Below, piece after piece: positions 8,237 through 20,404 of a DNA stretch of 64,000 nucleotides. The notes beneath the pieces were generated by a model. The model ran no database searches. It had not been told where the DNA came from and saw only the letters and a program-made list of their open reading frames with translations. Where the stretch lies: the NCBI GenBank assembly GCA_026129915.1, contig JAHCHD010000001.1, positions 49,540 through 113,539 of the forward strand. Direction: 5' to 3'. Source of the stretch: Bryobacterales bacterium (GTDB lineage: Bacteria > Acidobacteriota > Terriglobia > Bryobacterales > Bryobacteraceae). The translations under genes were made by a program, and so were the position numbers. Numbering within the stretch: position 1 is the first letter of the stretch; every line of letters starts with the position of its first letter.

Positions 8237-11200
8237 ATGCCTGAACCAATGTTCTTGAAAGCCGATACGCTTGTGGCATTCCCCGAGGCGGAGGCCAGGA
8301 TTCTTGCCTTCTGGAAGGATCGCCGCATCTTCGAGAAGAGCCTGGAGCAGCGCAAGGGCTGTCCGCCCTTCGTGTTTTATGAAGGTCCCCCCACCGCTAA
8401 CGGATTACCGCACAACGGCCACGTGCTCACCCGCGTGATCAAGGACCTGTTTCCGCGATACCGAGCCATGCGCGGCTATTACGTACCGCGTAAGGCGGGT
8501 TGGGACACCCATGGACTGCCCGTGGAAGTGGAAGTGGAAAAGGAACTGGGTATCCACGGTAAGGCTGCCATCGAAGAGTATGGCGTTGAGGCCTTCGTGA
8601 AGCGCTGTATCGAGAGCGTCTTCCGCTACACCAACGAGTGGGAACGGCTGACGGAGCGCATTGGCTTCTGGGTGGATTTGTCTGAGGCCTACGTCACGTT
8701 CCACAAGAGTTATATCGAGAGTGTGTGGTGGGCCCTTAGCGAACTGTTCAAGGCGGGGCTGCTCTATCGCGGCCACAAAGTGATCTGGTGGTGGCCGCAG
8801 GGCGGGACCGCGCTGTCGTCAGCAGAGGTGGGCCTTAACTATAAGACGGTGGACGACCCTTCGGTCTACGTCGCCTTTCCGTTCACGGACGACCCCGCCT
8901 CCGCCCTGCTCATCTGGACCACCACGCCCTGGACGCTTCCGTCGAATATGTACGCCGCCGTAGGCCCCGATGTGGATTACGTGGAAGTGCAGAGCGCCTC
9001 CCGAAAGCTGGTGCTGGCCGCCGCCCTGCGTGAACAGATCTCACAGAAGACGGGTGAAGAACTGCCTGTCCTGCGGAGCTTCAAGGGCAAGGAACTGCTG
9101 GGCCGCACTTACCGCCCGCCCTTCGACATCTACTGGGATCACTACGCCGCCAAGACTGCCGACTTTGCCGCCGGCGGAAGCACGCCGCTGTTTTGGAAGG
9201 TGCTTCCCGCCGACTTTGTGGAGCTGGACGCCGGTACCGGGATTGTACACATCGCTTCGGCCTTTGGGGAGGTGGACCACGACCTGCACCGCGCCCTTGT
9301 CCAGACGTACAAGGATCCCCTCAGTGTGCCGTTGCTCTGCGCCGTGGCGCCCGATGGCAGCTTCAACGCAGACTTCCCGAAGTACCAAGGCATCTGGGTG
9401 AAGGACGCCGACCGCGACCTGGTGCATGACCTGCGCGAGCGCGGCGTTCTGGTGCACCGCGAAACCTACCGGCACGAGTACCCCTTCTGTTGGCGAGCCG
9501 ACGACGATCCGCTTATCCAGATGGCACGCCCGACGTGGTTCATCCGCACCACCGCTCTGCTCGAAAAGGCCAAGGCCAACAATCAGGCTTTCCACTGGCT
9601 GCCGGACCACATCAAGGACGGCCGTTTCGGCGATTTCCTGAATAACAACGTCGACTGGGCACTCTCGCGCGAGCGTTACTGGGGTACCCCTCTGAACGTG
9701 TGGGTGAACGACGTGAGCGGCAAGATGATGGCGCCGTCTAGCGTGAACGAAATTCTTTCCTATAACCCTCGCGCCTTTGATCACTGGCAGGAAGCCAAAG
9801 CCTCCGACCCTACTCTTTCCGATCACCTGATGGTACACAAGCCGTGGATCGACAAGGTTACGTTCGCCGTCGAGGGCGAAGAAGGCGTCTACCGCCGCGT
9901 CACCGAGGTGATTGACTGCTGGTTCGACTCAGGCGCCATGCCTTTTGCCCAGTGGGGCTTCCCGCATACGGGCCACGAGGAGTTTAAGCAAGCCTTCCCG
10001 GCGGACTTTATCAGTGAAGCGATCGACCAGACCCGCGGCTGGTTCTACTCGCAGATGATGATCGCCACGCTCGTTTTCCAGAAGGAAACGCAGGAGCGCC
10101 TGGGCCTGGAGCCGCAAACCTATCCCTTGCCGTTCAAGACCTGTATCGTGCTTGGGCACGTTACCGACGCCGAAGGGAAGAAGGAATCGAAGTCGAAAGG
10201 CAACTACACCCCACCCGAGGTGATTCTGGAGCGGGTGGCAATGGATTTCGCGGTGGTGGATGGAACGCCTTTGGGCCTGCAAGCAGAACCGGCCACGGCC
10301 TTGATTGCGAGAGAAGACCTGGAGGGGCTCGACCTTAACCCCGGTGCTACCGTGCGCCTTACCTGCTCCGCCACGGAGGGTGTGGCGATCGACGTTTCGC
10401 TGATTCCCGCCAAGAAGCTACCCCGTCGCGTGGTGGTGTTGGACGCGGCGACGCAACTCCAGTTGGGAGTTCACCCCAATGCCAAGGGGTTGCAGGTGAT
10501 GCCGGTGGAGGTGCCGCGTGTCCCCGCAAGGGAACGTATCCGCGTGGAGAATGCATCCATGCCCGCACCTGGCGCGGACGCCTTCCGGTGGTTCTTCCTG
10601 GCTTCCAATCCGCCATGGAATTCCACGCGCCACAGCCTGAGCAACGTGCGAGGCCTGCAGAAGGAGTTCCCGCTTAAGCTACGCAACGTGTATTCGTTTT
10701 TTACTATTTACGCGAACATCGACGGTTACAGTCCGAAGGTTCACGGTGGGCGTCCGGTGGCGGAGCGCGCGCTTCTTGACCGTTGGATTCTCTCTGAGCT
10801 TTCGCGCGTCACCGATGTGGTAACGCGGCTGATGGACCACTACGCGTCATATGAAGCTACCCAAGAGCTTTCGAGCTTTGTGGAGAGCCTCTCGAACTGG
10901 TGGCTGCGCCGCAGCCGCGACCGCTTCTGGACGGGTGAGTTCACCGATTCGAAACGAGATGCCTACTCCACCCTCTATGAGTGCCTTACCACGCTGATTC
11001 AACTGGCCGCGCCATTTACGCCCTTCCAGACGGAGGAACTGTACCAGAATCTTGTGGTTCGCGCTTATGGCGGCGACATGCCGGTGAGTGTGCATCTGTG
11101 CAACTACCCAGTGGCGGACCTGGCGCGCATCGACCAGGCGCTGCTTGATGAAATGAGCCTGGTGAGGGATATCGTCACGCTTGGCTTGCGCGTGCGCAAC

Positions 11201-11890
11201 GACCACAAGCTGAAGGTGCGGCAGCCGCTAGCCGAAGCCAAAGTGGTGGTGTCTACAGGAAACCTGCGCCAGCGCGTGGCCGCTTATGCCAGCCTGATAG
11301 CGGACGAACTGAATGTGAAGGAAGTACATTTCCTCGAGAGTGCCGACGAGTTTGTGAACTACAAGGCAAAGCCCAATTTCCGCCGGCTTGGCGCCCGCGT
11401 GGGCAAACAGATGCCGGCAGTGAAGAGGGCGCTGGAAACCGTAGACGTGGCGGCGCTGCGCCAGAGCTTGCTCGCCAGCGGCACGGCCACCGTTGAGGTG
11501 AACGGCGAGGTGCTGGCGCTCGATGCCGAGGATATCGAGATCCAGATTGTCGAGAAGCAGGGATTCGCGGCGGCAGGCGATTCATCGACCGTGCTGATCC
11601 TGCGCACCCAGCTTACCCCCGAGTTGTTAGATGAGGGCCTTTACCGCGACGTACTGAACCGTGTGCAGACTCTTCGTAAGGAGCTTGAACTTGAGTACAC
11701 ACAGCGGGTGGGCCTGGTGCTTTGCGGGTCAGAACGACTGCAGCGCGTGCTAGCTGAGCGCCGCGAGCACTTCATGACTGAAACCCTCTGTGTGGATCTC
11801 AGCACGGCTGGCGAGTGGAACGGTGAGGCGCCCTTGCGCGAGTACGAACTCGACGGGGAGACCCTTAAGGTGGCGCTCCGCAAACAGTAG
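8237..11890 (+). CDS. ileS: Isoleucyl-tRNA synthetase with a large insertion after the KMSKS loop
   Basis: Charges tRNA-Ile. The 1217-residue protein is longer than usual bacterial IleRS. The nucleotide-binding HIGH-type motif appears as PTANGLPHNGHVL, followed by GWDTHGLPVEVEVEKELG as in the IleS2/eukaryote-like type. The editing (CP1) domain begins around TTTPWTLPSN. The KMSKS loop reads KESKSKGN (K649-S653), so the methionine is replaced by glutamate. Between this loop and the normally adjacent GADAFRWFF (residue 779) lie about 125 residues instead of some 15. The anticodon-binding domain follows normally (NWWLRRSRDRFW). Start ATG 8237 is chosen; an in-frame GTG at 8201 is possible. Confidence 0.95.
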   Translation: MPEPMFLKADTLVAFPEAEARILAFWKDRRIFEKSLEQRKGCPPFVFYEGPPTANGLPHNGHVLTRVIKDLFPRYRAMRGYYVPRKAGWDTHGLPVEVEVEKELGIHGKAAIEEYGVEAFVKRCIESVFRYTNEWERLTERIGFWVDLSEAYVTFHKSYIESVWWALSELFKAGLLYRGHKVIWWWPQGGTALSSAEVGLNYKTVDDPSVYVAFPFTDDPASALLIWTTTPWTLPSNMYAAVGPDVDYVEVQSASRKLVLAAALREQISQKTGEELPVLRSFKGKELLGRTYRPPFDIYWDHYAAKTADFAAGGSTPLFWKVLPADFVELDAGTGIVHIASAFGEVDHDLHRALVQTYKDPLSVPLLCAVAPDGSFNADFPKYQGIWVKDADRDLVHDLRERGVLVHRETYRHEYPFCWRADDDPLIQMARPTWFIRTTALLEKAKANNQAFHWLPDHIKDGRFGDFLNNNVDWALSRERYWGTPLNVWVNDVSGKMMAPSSVNEILSYNPRAFDHWQEAKASDPTLSDHLMVHKPWIDKVTFAVEGEEGVYRRVTEVIDCWFDSGAMPFAQWGFPHTGHEEFKQAFPADFISEAIDQTRGWFYSQMMIATLVFQKETQERLGLEPQTYPLPFKTCIVLGHVTDAEGKKESKSKGNYTPPEVILERVAMDFAVVDGTPLGLQAEPATALIAREDLEGLDLNPGATVRLTCSATEGVAIDVSLIPAKKLPRRVVVLDAATQLQLGVHPNAKGLQVMPVEVPRVPARERIRVENASMPAPGADAFRWFFLASNPPWNSTRHSLSNVRGLQKEFPLKLRNVYSFFTIYANIDGYSPKVHGGRPVAERALLDRWILSELSRVTDVVTRLMDHYASYEATQELSSFVESLSNWWLRRSRDRFWTGEFTDSKRDAYSTLYECLTTLIQLAAPFTPFQTEELYQNLVVRAYGGDMPVSVHLCNYPVADLARIDQALLDEMSLVRDIVTLGLRVRNDHKLKVRQPLAEAKVVVSTGNLRQRVAAYASLIADELNVKEVHFLESADEFVNYKAKPNFRRLGARVGKQMPAVKRALETVDVAALRQSLLASGTATVEVNGEVLALDAEDIEIQIVEKQGFAAAGDSSTVLILRTQLTPELLDEGLYRDVLNRVQTLRKELELEYTQRVGLVLCGSERLQRVLAERREHFMTETLCVDLSTAGEWNGEAPLREYELDGETLKVALRKQ

Positions 11891-11989
11891 TCCGAGGGGG
11901 AGATGCTGCTTGGCCTTGGGGCCAATTTGTTACACTGGGGCAACCCTCCCTGTTGCAGGCCTGCTTTCACTTACGGAGCGCAACGGCGC

Positions 11990-13477
11990 ATGACATTCCA
12001 ATCCTATTCAACCGGCACAGGTTACGACGAGTACTTTGAATGCACAGGCACGCCCCGCATTGGCATCACCGGTCTGGTGCAGGCCATCAGCAATTTGGGT
12101 GAGCACGAATTGCGGCGACGGCAACAGGTGGCTGAGCGCGCGCTGTTGCATACCGGCATCACCTTCCAGGTGTATAGCGACCGCGCGGGGCTGGAACGCA
12201 TCTTCCCCCTGGATCTCATCCCGCGGGTGGTGCTGCCCGGGGAATGGCAGTGGATCGAAAAGGGGTTGAAACAGCGCATCTTCGCGTTGAACCTTTTCCT
12301 GCAGGACCTCTACGGCGATCGCAAGATTCTTCGCGACAATGTCATCCCTCCGCACGTGATCGAGAGCGCCAAGTGCTTTCGCGCCGCCTGCGCTGGCATC
12401 CAGCCACGGCATGGCATCTGGTGCCATATCACGGGCACAGACCTGGTTAGGCACAGCGATGGCCAGCTTTATGTGCTTGAGGACAATATGCGCTGCCCCT
12501 CGGGCGTGTCCTATGTGCTCGAGAACCGCCGCATCATGAAGCGGAGTTTTCCGCGCATCTTTGAGCGCTTTCCCGTCAGCCCGGTGGACGATTATCCCAG
12601 CCGACTGCTGGACCTGCTCCACCACATGGCCCCACCGGACGTCCAGGAACCCACTACGGTGGTGCTCAGCCCCGGCATTTACAACTCGGCTTATTTTGAG
12701 CACAGCTTCCTGGCGCAGCAGATGGGCGTGGAACTTGTGGAAGGCCGCGACCTGGTGGTGATGAACGGCCTGGTACACATGCGCACCACCCGCGGGCTGA
12801 AACGGGTGGACGTGATCTACCGGCGGATTGACGACGATTTCCTTGACCCTCAGGCCTTCCGCCCGGACTCAATGATTGGCGTCCCGGGCCTGATGGAGGC
12901 GTTCAAGAACGGGCGTGTTTCTCTGGTGAATGCCCCAGGGACGGGTGTGGCTGACGATAAGGTGGTGTATGCCTACGTGCCCAAGATCATCAAGTACTAC
13001 TTGGGCGAGGATGCCATCATTCCGAATGTCCCCACCTTCCTTTGCTGGGACGAGAGAGACCGCGCGTACGTGCTGGCGAATCTCGACAAGCTAGTAGTGA
13101 AGGCAGCGAATGAGGCAGGTGGCTACGGCATGATGATTGGTCCACACGCGACAAAGGCTGACCATGCCCATTTTGCCGAACTCATTCAGGCCAGCCCGCG
13201 CAACTACATCGCCCAGCCCACGCTATCGCTTTCGACGGTGCCCACCACCATTGATGGCGTGTTTGAGCCACGCCACGTCGACCTTCGGCCTTACATCCTT
13301 TATGGGAGAGACATTCATGTGCATCCGGGCGGATTAACCCGCGTTGCGCTGCGCCGGGGCTCGCTGGTGGTGAATTCATCCCAAGGCGGCGGCAGTAAGG
13401 ATACGTGGATCTTGAGCGAAGACCCGCCGGAAGTTCTGCCTGTGCCAACTGAGCCTGCCGCGGAGGCTTTGCGATGA
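11990..13477 (+). CDS. Circularly permuted ATP-grasp protein (COG2308 type)
   Basis: A 495-residue protein of the circularly permuted ATP-grasp family. Recognisable pieces are [17 protein letters not shown] with [40 protein letters not shown], and the C-terminal [18 protein letters not shown] and [10 protein letters not shown] segments. ATP-grasp enzymes couple ATP hydrolysis to amide or peptide bond formation; these members are predicted amidoligases whose substrate is unknown. The start at 11990 matches the usual N-terminus ([16 protein letters not shown]); upstream in-frame codons are not conserved-looking. It begins an operon with alpha-E, Anbu-type protease and transglutaminase genes, overlapping the next by four bases. 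Confidence 0.9.
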   Translation: MTFQSYSTGTGYDEYFECTGTPRIGITGLVQAISNLGEHELRRRQQVAERALLHTGITFQVYSDRAGLERIFPLDLIPRVVLPGEWQWIEKGLKQRIFALNLFLQDLYGDRKILRDNVIPPHVIESAKCFRAACAGIQPRHGIWCHITGTDLVRHSDGQLYVLEDNMRCPSGVSYVLENRRIMKRSFPRIFERFPVSPVDDYPSRLLDLLHHMAPPDVQEPTTVVLSPGIYNSAYFEHSFLAQQMGVELVEGRDLVVMNGLVHMRTTRGLKRVDVIYRRIDDDFLDPQAFRPDSMIGVPGLMEAFKNGRVSLVNAPGTGVADDKVVYAYVPKIIKYYLGEDAIIPNVPTFLCWDERDRAYVLANLDKLVVKAANEAGGYGMMIGPHATKADHAHFAELIQASPRNYIAQPTLSLSTVPTTIDGVFEPRHVDLRPYILYGRDIHVHPGGLTRVALRRGSLVVNSSQGGGSKDTWILSEDPPEVLPVPTEPAAEALR

Positions 13478-14472
13478 CCAACGCCCTCCTCAGCCGTGTG
13501 GCGGAATCAGTCTATTGGATGGCCCGCTACATTGAACGCGCAGAGAATGTGGCGCGCTTCGTCGATGTCAATTTGCAGTTGATGCTTGACCTTGCAGGCA
13601 ACGCCAGTGAACAATGGGAGCCCCTGATCCAGATTGGGGCGGATGATGAGAATTTCCATAAGCTGCATGGTGCGGCGACGAAGGAAAACGTTATCCACTT
13701 TTTGACTTTTGATTCCGAGAACCCGAATTCCATCCTCTCCTGTCTTCGCCAGGCGCGAGAGGGCGCGCGCTCCATCCGGGAGACGATCTCCTCTGAGATG
13801 TACGAGCAGATTAACCGTGCATTTCTGATGGTGAAGGCGGCGTCGAGTGACCGCACGGTGATGGAATCGCCCATCGACTTCTTCCAGGAAGTGCGCATGG
13901 CGGGCCATCTGTTTGAAGGGCTCACTGAAGCCACGATGACTCACGGCGAAGCTTGGCACTTTTGCCGGCTTGGCCGCATGATTGAGCGCGCTGACAAGAC
14001 GACCCGCTTGCTGGATGTGAAGTACTTCATCCTGTTGCCATCGGTAGCCTACGTGGGTTCGACCTTCGACGAGCTACAGTGGGTGGCATTGCTGAAGAGC
14101 GCCAGCGGCTTTGAAATGTACCGCAGGGTTTACGGACGCATTTCGCCGGACAGCGTAGTGGAGTTCCTGTTGCTTGACCGCGAGTTCCCGCGCTCAGTGC
14201 ACTACTGTATTGCCGCAGCCCAGCAGTCACTGCATGCAGTATCAGGAACGCCTTTAGGCACCTTCCGCTCACCCGCGGAACAGCAACTGGGCATGCTGCG
14301 TTCGGAGCTTGATTATTCTGACAACCGCCGAATCATTGAGGCGGGCCTTCATGAGATGCTGGATCTTTTGCAAGGAAAGCTGAACCGAATTGATGACGCG
14401 ATCTTCGAGACATTCTTTGCGCTGCAGCCAAAGTTGCAGCAGAGACAGGTATCGATGAATGCGTCGGTATGA
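13474..14472 (+). CDS. Alpha-E domain protein (COG2307/DUF403)
   Basis: A 332-residue, mostly helical protein opening with [25 protein letters not shown], cut here to its key part [16 protein letters not shown], which is the signature of the alpha-E family. Repeated E/R-rich helices continue ([20 protein letters not shown]). The biochemical role is unknown. In many genomes it lies beside or fused to the circularly permuted ATP-grasp protein, suggesting that they form a complex. It overlaps the preceding gene by ATGA and the following reading frame similarly, so the operon is translationally coupled. Confidence 0.9.
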   Translation: MTNALLSRVAESVYWMARYIERAENVARFVDVNLQLMLDLAGNASEQWEPLIQIGADDENFHKLHGAATKENVIHFLTFDSENPNSILSCLRQAREGARSIRETISSEMYEQINRAFLMVKAASSDRTVMESPIDFFQEVRMAGHLFEGLTEATMTHGEAWHFCRLGRMIERADKTTRLLDVKYFILLPSVAYVGSTFDELQWVALLKSASGFEMYRRVYGRISPDSVVEFLLLDREFPRSVHYCIAAAQQSLHAVSGTPLGTFRSPAEQQLGMLRSELDYSDNRRIIEAGLHEMLDLLQGKLNRIDDAIFETFFALQPKLQQRQVSMNASV

Positions 14473-14504
14473 AGAACCAGCAGATTGAGGAATTCGAGAG
14501 ACCC

Positions 14505-15305
14505 ATGACGTTCTGCCTCGGAATGAAGGTGCAAGATGGCTTGGTAGGAATTGCGGACACCCGCATCCTGGCAGGCAACGAGATTCAGTACGCGCGAAAA
14601 GTTTCGGTGTATCAGGAGGAGGGCCAAGCCTTCTTCGTGATGACGTCCGGCCTGCGCTCCGTTCGTGACAAGACCATCACTTACTTTGAGGAGATGCTGG
14701 AGGAGCGCGTCACGAAGGAGCGGCGCCTCTTCAAGGCGGTCAACGCTTTCGCCGAAGCTCTCCGCCGTGTTTCGGAGGAGGACCGAGCGGCCTTGCATGC
14801 GGGAGAATTGCAGTTTAACTTCCACGCGCTGATAGGCGGCCAGTTCGCGGACGATCCTGAGCACAAGCTCTACCTGATCTATCCTGAGGGCAATTGGGTA
14901 GAGGTGGGGACGCTGGGCACGCCCTACCAGATCATCGGCGCGTCCCGTTACGGCAAGCCGATCATTGACCGGTGTCTACGCTTTCATGACGATATGCGGT
15001 TTGCCTTTAAGGTGGGCACTCTGGCCTTCGATGCCACCCGCATTAGTGCCGTAGACGTAGATTTTCCCATTCATGTGGTGCTTTGCCGCAAGGACTCGTT
15101 CCAGATGGTGGAGCACACTTACCAGCGAGACGACCTGTTGGCGCTGAGCGCTTGGTGGAACGAGCGGATGCGCAGTGCCGTGGACGGGTTACCTGCTCAG
15201 TGGATTGAAGAGGCCTTCTCGAAGCTGAGCCCCGTGCCGGACCACACCGGGCATGAACACACTCCCCGGTTGGACCCGGAGCAGGAGGCGCTATCTTCCA
15301 GCTGA
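14505..15305 (+). CDS. Anbu-type (COG3484) proteasome-like peptidase
   Basis: A 266-residue N-terminal-nucleophile hydrolase related to HslV and the 20S beta subunit. With the start at 14505 the protein begins Met-Thr-Phe-Cys, so removal of Met exposes the catalytic threonine. Counted from that threonine, Asp17 lies in GIADTRIL and a lysine sits at position 31 (ARKVSVY), consistent with the proteasome Thr/Asp/Lys arrangement. An in-frame ATG at 14469 overlaps the alpha-E stop codon and would add 12 residues that would need removal. Genes before and after are the standard Anbu partners. Anbu assembles into rings or helices; its protein substrates are not established. Confidence 0.88.
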   Translation: MTFCLGMKVQDGLVGIADTRILAGNEIQYARKVSVYQEEGQAFFVMTSGLRSVRDKTITYFEEMLEERVTKERRLFKAVNAFAEALRRVSEEDRAALHAGELQFNFHALIGGQFADDPEHKLYLIYPEGNWVEVGTLGTPYQIIGASRYGKPIIDRCLRFHDDMRFAFKVGTLAFDATRISAVDVDFPIHVVLCRKDSFQMVEHTYQRDDLLALSAWWNERMRSAVDGLPAQWIEEAFSKLSPVPDHTGHEHTPRLDPEQEALSSS

Positions 15306-15313
15306 GCACTGCT

Positions 15314-16192
15314 ATGCGATTCGAGATTTCCCACTTTACGGAGTATCACTACTCCGAACCTGTCAAGCTGGGCGCGCACTACCTGCGGCTGCGCCCACGC
15401 GAGGACGGCACGCAACGCCTGGTGGATTTTCGATTGCATCTGGAACCGCGCCCGGCAGGGATGAGTTTGCAGACAGAGCCTGACGGCAATGTTGCGCTGG
15501 TAGCTAGGTTCGCCGACCCGGCCCGTCTGTTGCGTATTCATACGCAGTGCATCGTGGAAACCCACCGCGCCAACCCATTTGACTTCGTGATTACGGAGCG
15601 CGGGGCATCGACTCTTCCTATGCGCTATAGTCCGTCGCATCAGGCGGTGCTGGGGCCTGCATTGGATGGAGTGGCCGGTCCGCGGGTTAGGCAGCTTGCC
15701 GAGGATGTAGCCCGTGAAGTGAATTTCGATACGTTGCGCTTCCTTTCGGAGCTGAACAACCGCGTCTATCGCACGATGCGTGTCGTTTTGCGCATGACGG
15801 GCCAGCCCATGGATCCTGAAAGTTGCCTGGAGTTGGGAGAAGGCGCATGCCGCGACCTGGCTCTGGTCTTTATGGCGGCGTGCCGGCATATGGGAGTTGC
15901 CTCAAGGTTTGTGAGCGGCTATCAGATGACCGATCCGAACGGCGCCGAACGGCATATGCACGCCTGGGCGGAAGTGTTTCTCCCTGGCGGCGGTTGGCGC
16001 GGCTTCGACCCGACCCATGGCATCGCCATTGATGAGCACTTCGTGCCTGTCGCGGCTAGCCCCGATCCGCTATTGGCTACTCCCATTGAGGGTGGCTATG
16101 TGCCTGCGTCTGCCGAATCCACCATGCACGTGGTTTTGGATGTTCTCAGTTCCTGTGCCTTTCCGGCCGTTCCGGCAACTCTGTCCCAATAG
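15314..16192 (+). CDS. Transglutaminase-like cysteine peptidase (COG1305)
   Basis: A 292-residue protein with the bacterial transglutaminase-like N-terminal domain (FEISHFTEYHYSEPVKLGAH) and a papain-fold catalytic core. The catalytic cysteine is in GEGACRDLALVFMAACRHMG, the histidine in HMHAWAEVFLPGGGW and the aspartate in FDPTHG. No signal peptide is present, so it acts in the cytoplasm, as expected for an Anbu-operon member. It starts eight bases after the protease gene. Family members hydrolyse or form amide bonds; together with the ATP-grasp enzyme a peptide-tagging and untagging pair has been proposed, which remains unproven. Confidence 0.9.
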   Translation: MRFEISHFTEYHYSEPVKLGAHYLRLRPREDGTQRLVDFRLHLEPRPAGMSLQTEPDGNVALVARFADPARLLRIHTQCIVETHRANPFDFVITERGASTLPMRYSPSHQAVLGPALDGVAGPRVRQLAEDVAREVNFDTLRFLSELNNRVYRTMRVVLRMTGQPMDPESCLELGEGACRDLALVFMAACRHMGVASRFVSGYQMTDPNGAERHMHAWAEVFLPGGGWRGFDPTHGIAIDEHFVPVAASPDPLLATPIEGGYVPASAESTMHVVLDVLSSCAFPAVPATLSQ

Positions 16193-16196
16193 TGCG

Positions 16197-16925
16197 ATGG
16201 ACGACTCCACCATTCGCGCCCTTGATGAAGTGCGTCGCTCAAGCACCTGGAGAGGGCGTCTGCGTCGCTGGTTCACCCCTCCGGCCCCGTTGGTGATGAA
16301 CCCGGAAGAATGGCGCATCGACGCGCCACTTGGCCGCTGGAATTTGTACATCGGCGGCGCGGCCGCGCGCCCGCAAGGCTACGTAAACTTAGATCTGTTT
16401 CCGTTGCCGGGAGTGGACTTGGCAGCGGACGCCGAGTTTCTTCCCTTCGCCGTTCCTCTCTTTCAGCGGATTGAGTGCGACGCGGTGCTCGAGCATGTTG
16501 CACGGCCCGACGCCATCGTGGGGGAACTTTCACGTGTATTGCTTCCTGGGGGATACCTGCACCTGGTGACGCCCTTTGCCCACCCCTTCCATGAGTATCC
16601 CCGCGACTACCGCAGATTTACTCTGGATGGGCTGCGGTTGCTAGGGGAGACTGCCGGCTTAGTGGCAGTGAAGGAGGGCTGGCGTACAGGACCCACGGCT
16701 ACACTCTTGGTGTTTGTTCTGGAATACGCCAAACTTTGGAGCCCGAAGTGGCTGCGGGCTGCCGTTCACGCAGTGCTCGGCTGGGTCCTGTTCCCACTAC
16801 GCTACCTGGATCATCTGTTGTTCCGGAAGCCAGGGGTTCGCCAACTTGGAAACCACTGCTATGTCTGGCTACAAAAGCCCTCGGCGGTACAACGCTTAGG
16901 GGATGAGAAACCGCCCCTGGACTGA
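16197..16925 (+). CDS. Class I SAM-dependent methyltransferase-like protein
   Basis: A 242-residue protein beginning four bases after the transglutaminase stop and therefore probably cotranscribed with the Anbu operon. The segment CDAVLEHVARPDAIVGELSR followed by VLLPGGYLHLVTPF is the post-motif III region of type-11 methyltransferases. The glycine-rich SAM motif is not obvious: the N-terminus has IGGAAARPQGYVNLDLFP instead, a form seen in proteins that handle nucleotide sugars or cell-surface polymers. A hydrophobic segment near residues 185-205 could contact membrane. An in-frame start further upstream would lie inside the transglutaminase gene and is not used. Confidence 0.75.
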   Translation: MDDSTIRALDEVRRSSTWRGRLRRWFTPPAPLVMNPEEWRIDAPLGRWNLYIGGAAARPQGYVNLDLFPLPGVDLAADAEFLPFAVPLFQRIECDAVLEHVARPDAIVGELSRVLLPGGYLHLVTPFAHPFHEYPRDYRRFTLDGLRLLGETAGLVAVKEGWRTGPTATLLVFVLEYAKLWSPKWLRAAVHAVLGWVLFPLRYLDHLLFRKPGVRQLGNHCYVWLQKPSAVQRLGDEKPPLD

Positions 16926-17133
16926 GGGCAGCGATTCAAGATTTTCGCTGTCCATCTATCCGGAATGGCATGTGCTTCCAGCGAACCCCAAGGGTTGCAG
17001 TTCTCTCGCCGGCGAGCGTAACACTCCAAGTCTAGATTGTTGAACAGAGCTTCCGTACGTGGTGTAAGGCCCGGGGCTTCGGTACTAAATTATCTGAGTT
17101 GCTAGGACAGATAGATGCAAATTAGTAATTCTT

Positions 17134-17732
17134 ATGGAGATCCTTGTGAGCCGGCTTACCCTGATTTTGGCGGCCGCGTTGCTTACCTGGGCTCCTCTCT
17201 AGGTATCTGGGCAGACTGACATTCTATTCCCACCTGTGGAGTTGTCAGAACCGTATGCCGCAGTACGAGGCCGGTGGGTGCTGGCAGGTACCCAAGTGCA
17301 GTTCTGGAGCGATGCGCAACAGCGTCCTTCGGTTTATTTCGCGAGCGCGTCTGTTCGTCGTGGTTCTGTTGGAGCCGTCCCCCTGACCGTTTTGCTTGAA
17401 GAACCCATTCCCATCCAGGAAGGGCAGAAGAGCCGGTTTGAAATTCGTCTTTCGAGGGGTAGCGACATTCTGGCAATTGAACGCTGGTCTAATCTCCAGG
17501 CGGGATCGGCTGCATCGGCACCCGGGATTCTATGGATGAAGCCACGGACAAACGCACCTGCGACTACAAGGGGATTCGGCGCTTTGACCGCAAGAACCCC
17601 AACGAACTGGTCATCGACACGTTCAATGATGGGAAGTACACGTTCCGTTTTACCGGCAACCCGCGGGGAAACGAGGACTTCAAGACGACTACCGACATGC
17701 CGACGATTGGGAGGGCAGGTGCTCGCCACTAA
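17134..17732 (+). pseudogene. Small secreted-protein gene broken by an amber stop and a frameshift
   Basis: An ATG at 17134 opens a good Sec signal peptide (SRLTLILAAALLTWAPL) that is interrupted by TAG at 17200-17202. The same frame continues with a plausible mature start (VSGQTDILFPPVELSEPY) and about 90 protein-like residues. Near 17490-17525 protein-like sequence moves to the -1 frame: frame one turns into Thr/Arg/Pro-rich noise while the other reads YKGIRRFDRKNPNELVIDTF and ends at 17732. Two separate lesions suggest decay rather than one sequencing error. I recognise no family. The pieces suggest an original secreted protein of about 195 residues. Confidence 0.65.
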
Positions 17733-17778
17733 TTGAGATTCTGGCGAGGCAGATTCAGATATCGACGGAAATGAATGG

Positions 17779-17809
17779 GGGAGCCACTCCCTCCGCGGCA
17801 GTGGCTCCC
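17779..17809. terminator. Hairpin downstream of gyrB
   Basis: A perfect 10-bp inverted repeat, GGGAGCCACT (17779-17788) and AGTGGCTCCC (17800-17809), with an 11-base loop. It lies 67 bases past the gyrB stop. Reading in the gyrB direction it is followed by a T-rich but not uninterrupted tract. Confidence 0.6.
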
Positions 17810-17875
17810 GCTGTGGATCAGCCCGGTGGCTGTTGCTCCGATGGATTTCAGCCTGGATGTTCGGGCTTTTCCGGC

Positions 17876-20401
<2,526 letters not shown>

Positions 20402-20404
20402 TTA

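Noticed and set aside
17236..17736. Reading the region after gyrB as one intact 166-residue gene
   Set aside because: Its last 65 residues are Thr/Arg/Pro-rich noise while the -1 frame over the same bases is protein-like, and a signal peptide in the same frame lies upstream of a stop codon. A broken gene explains this better.
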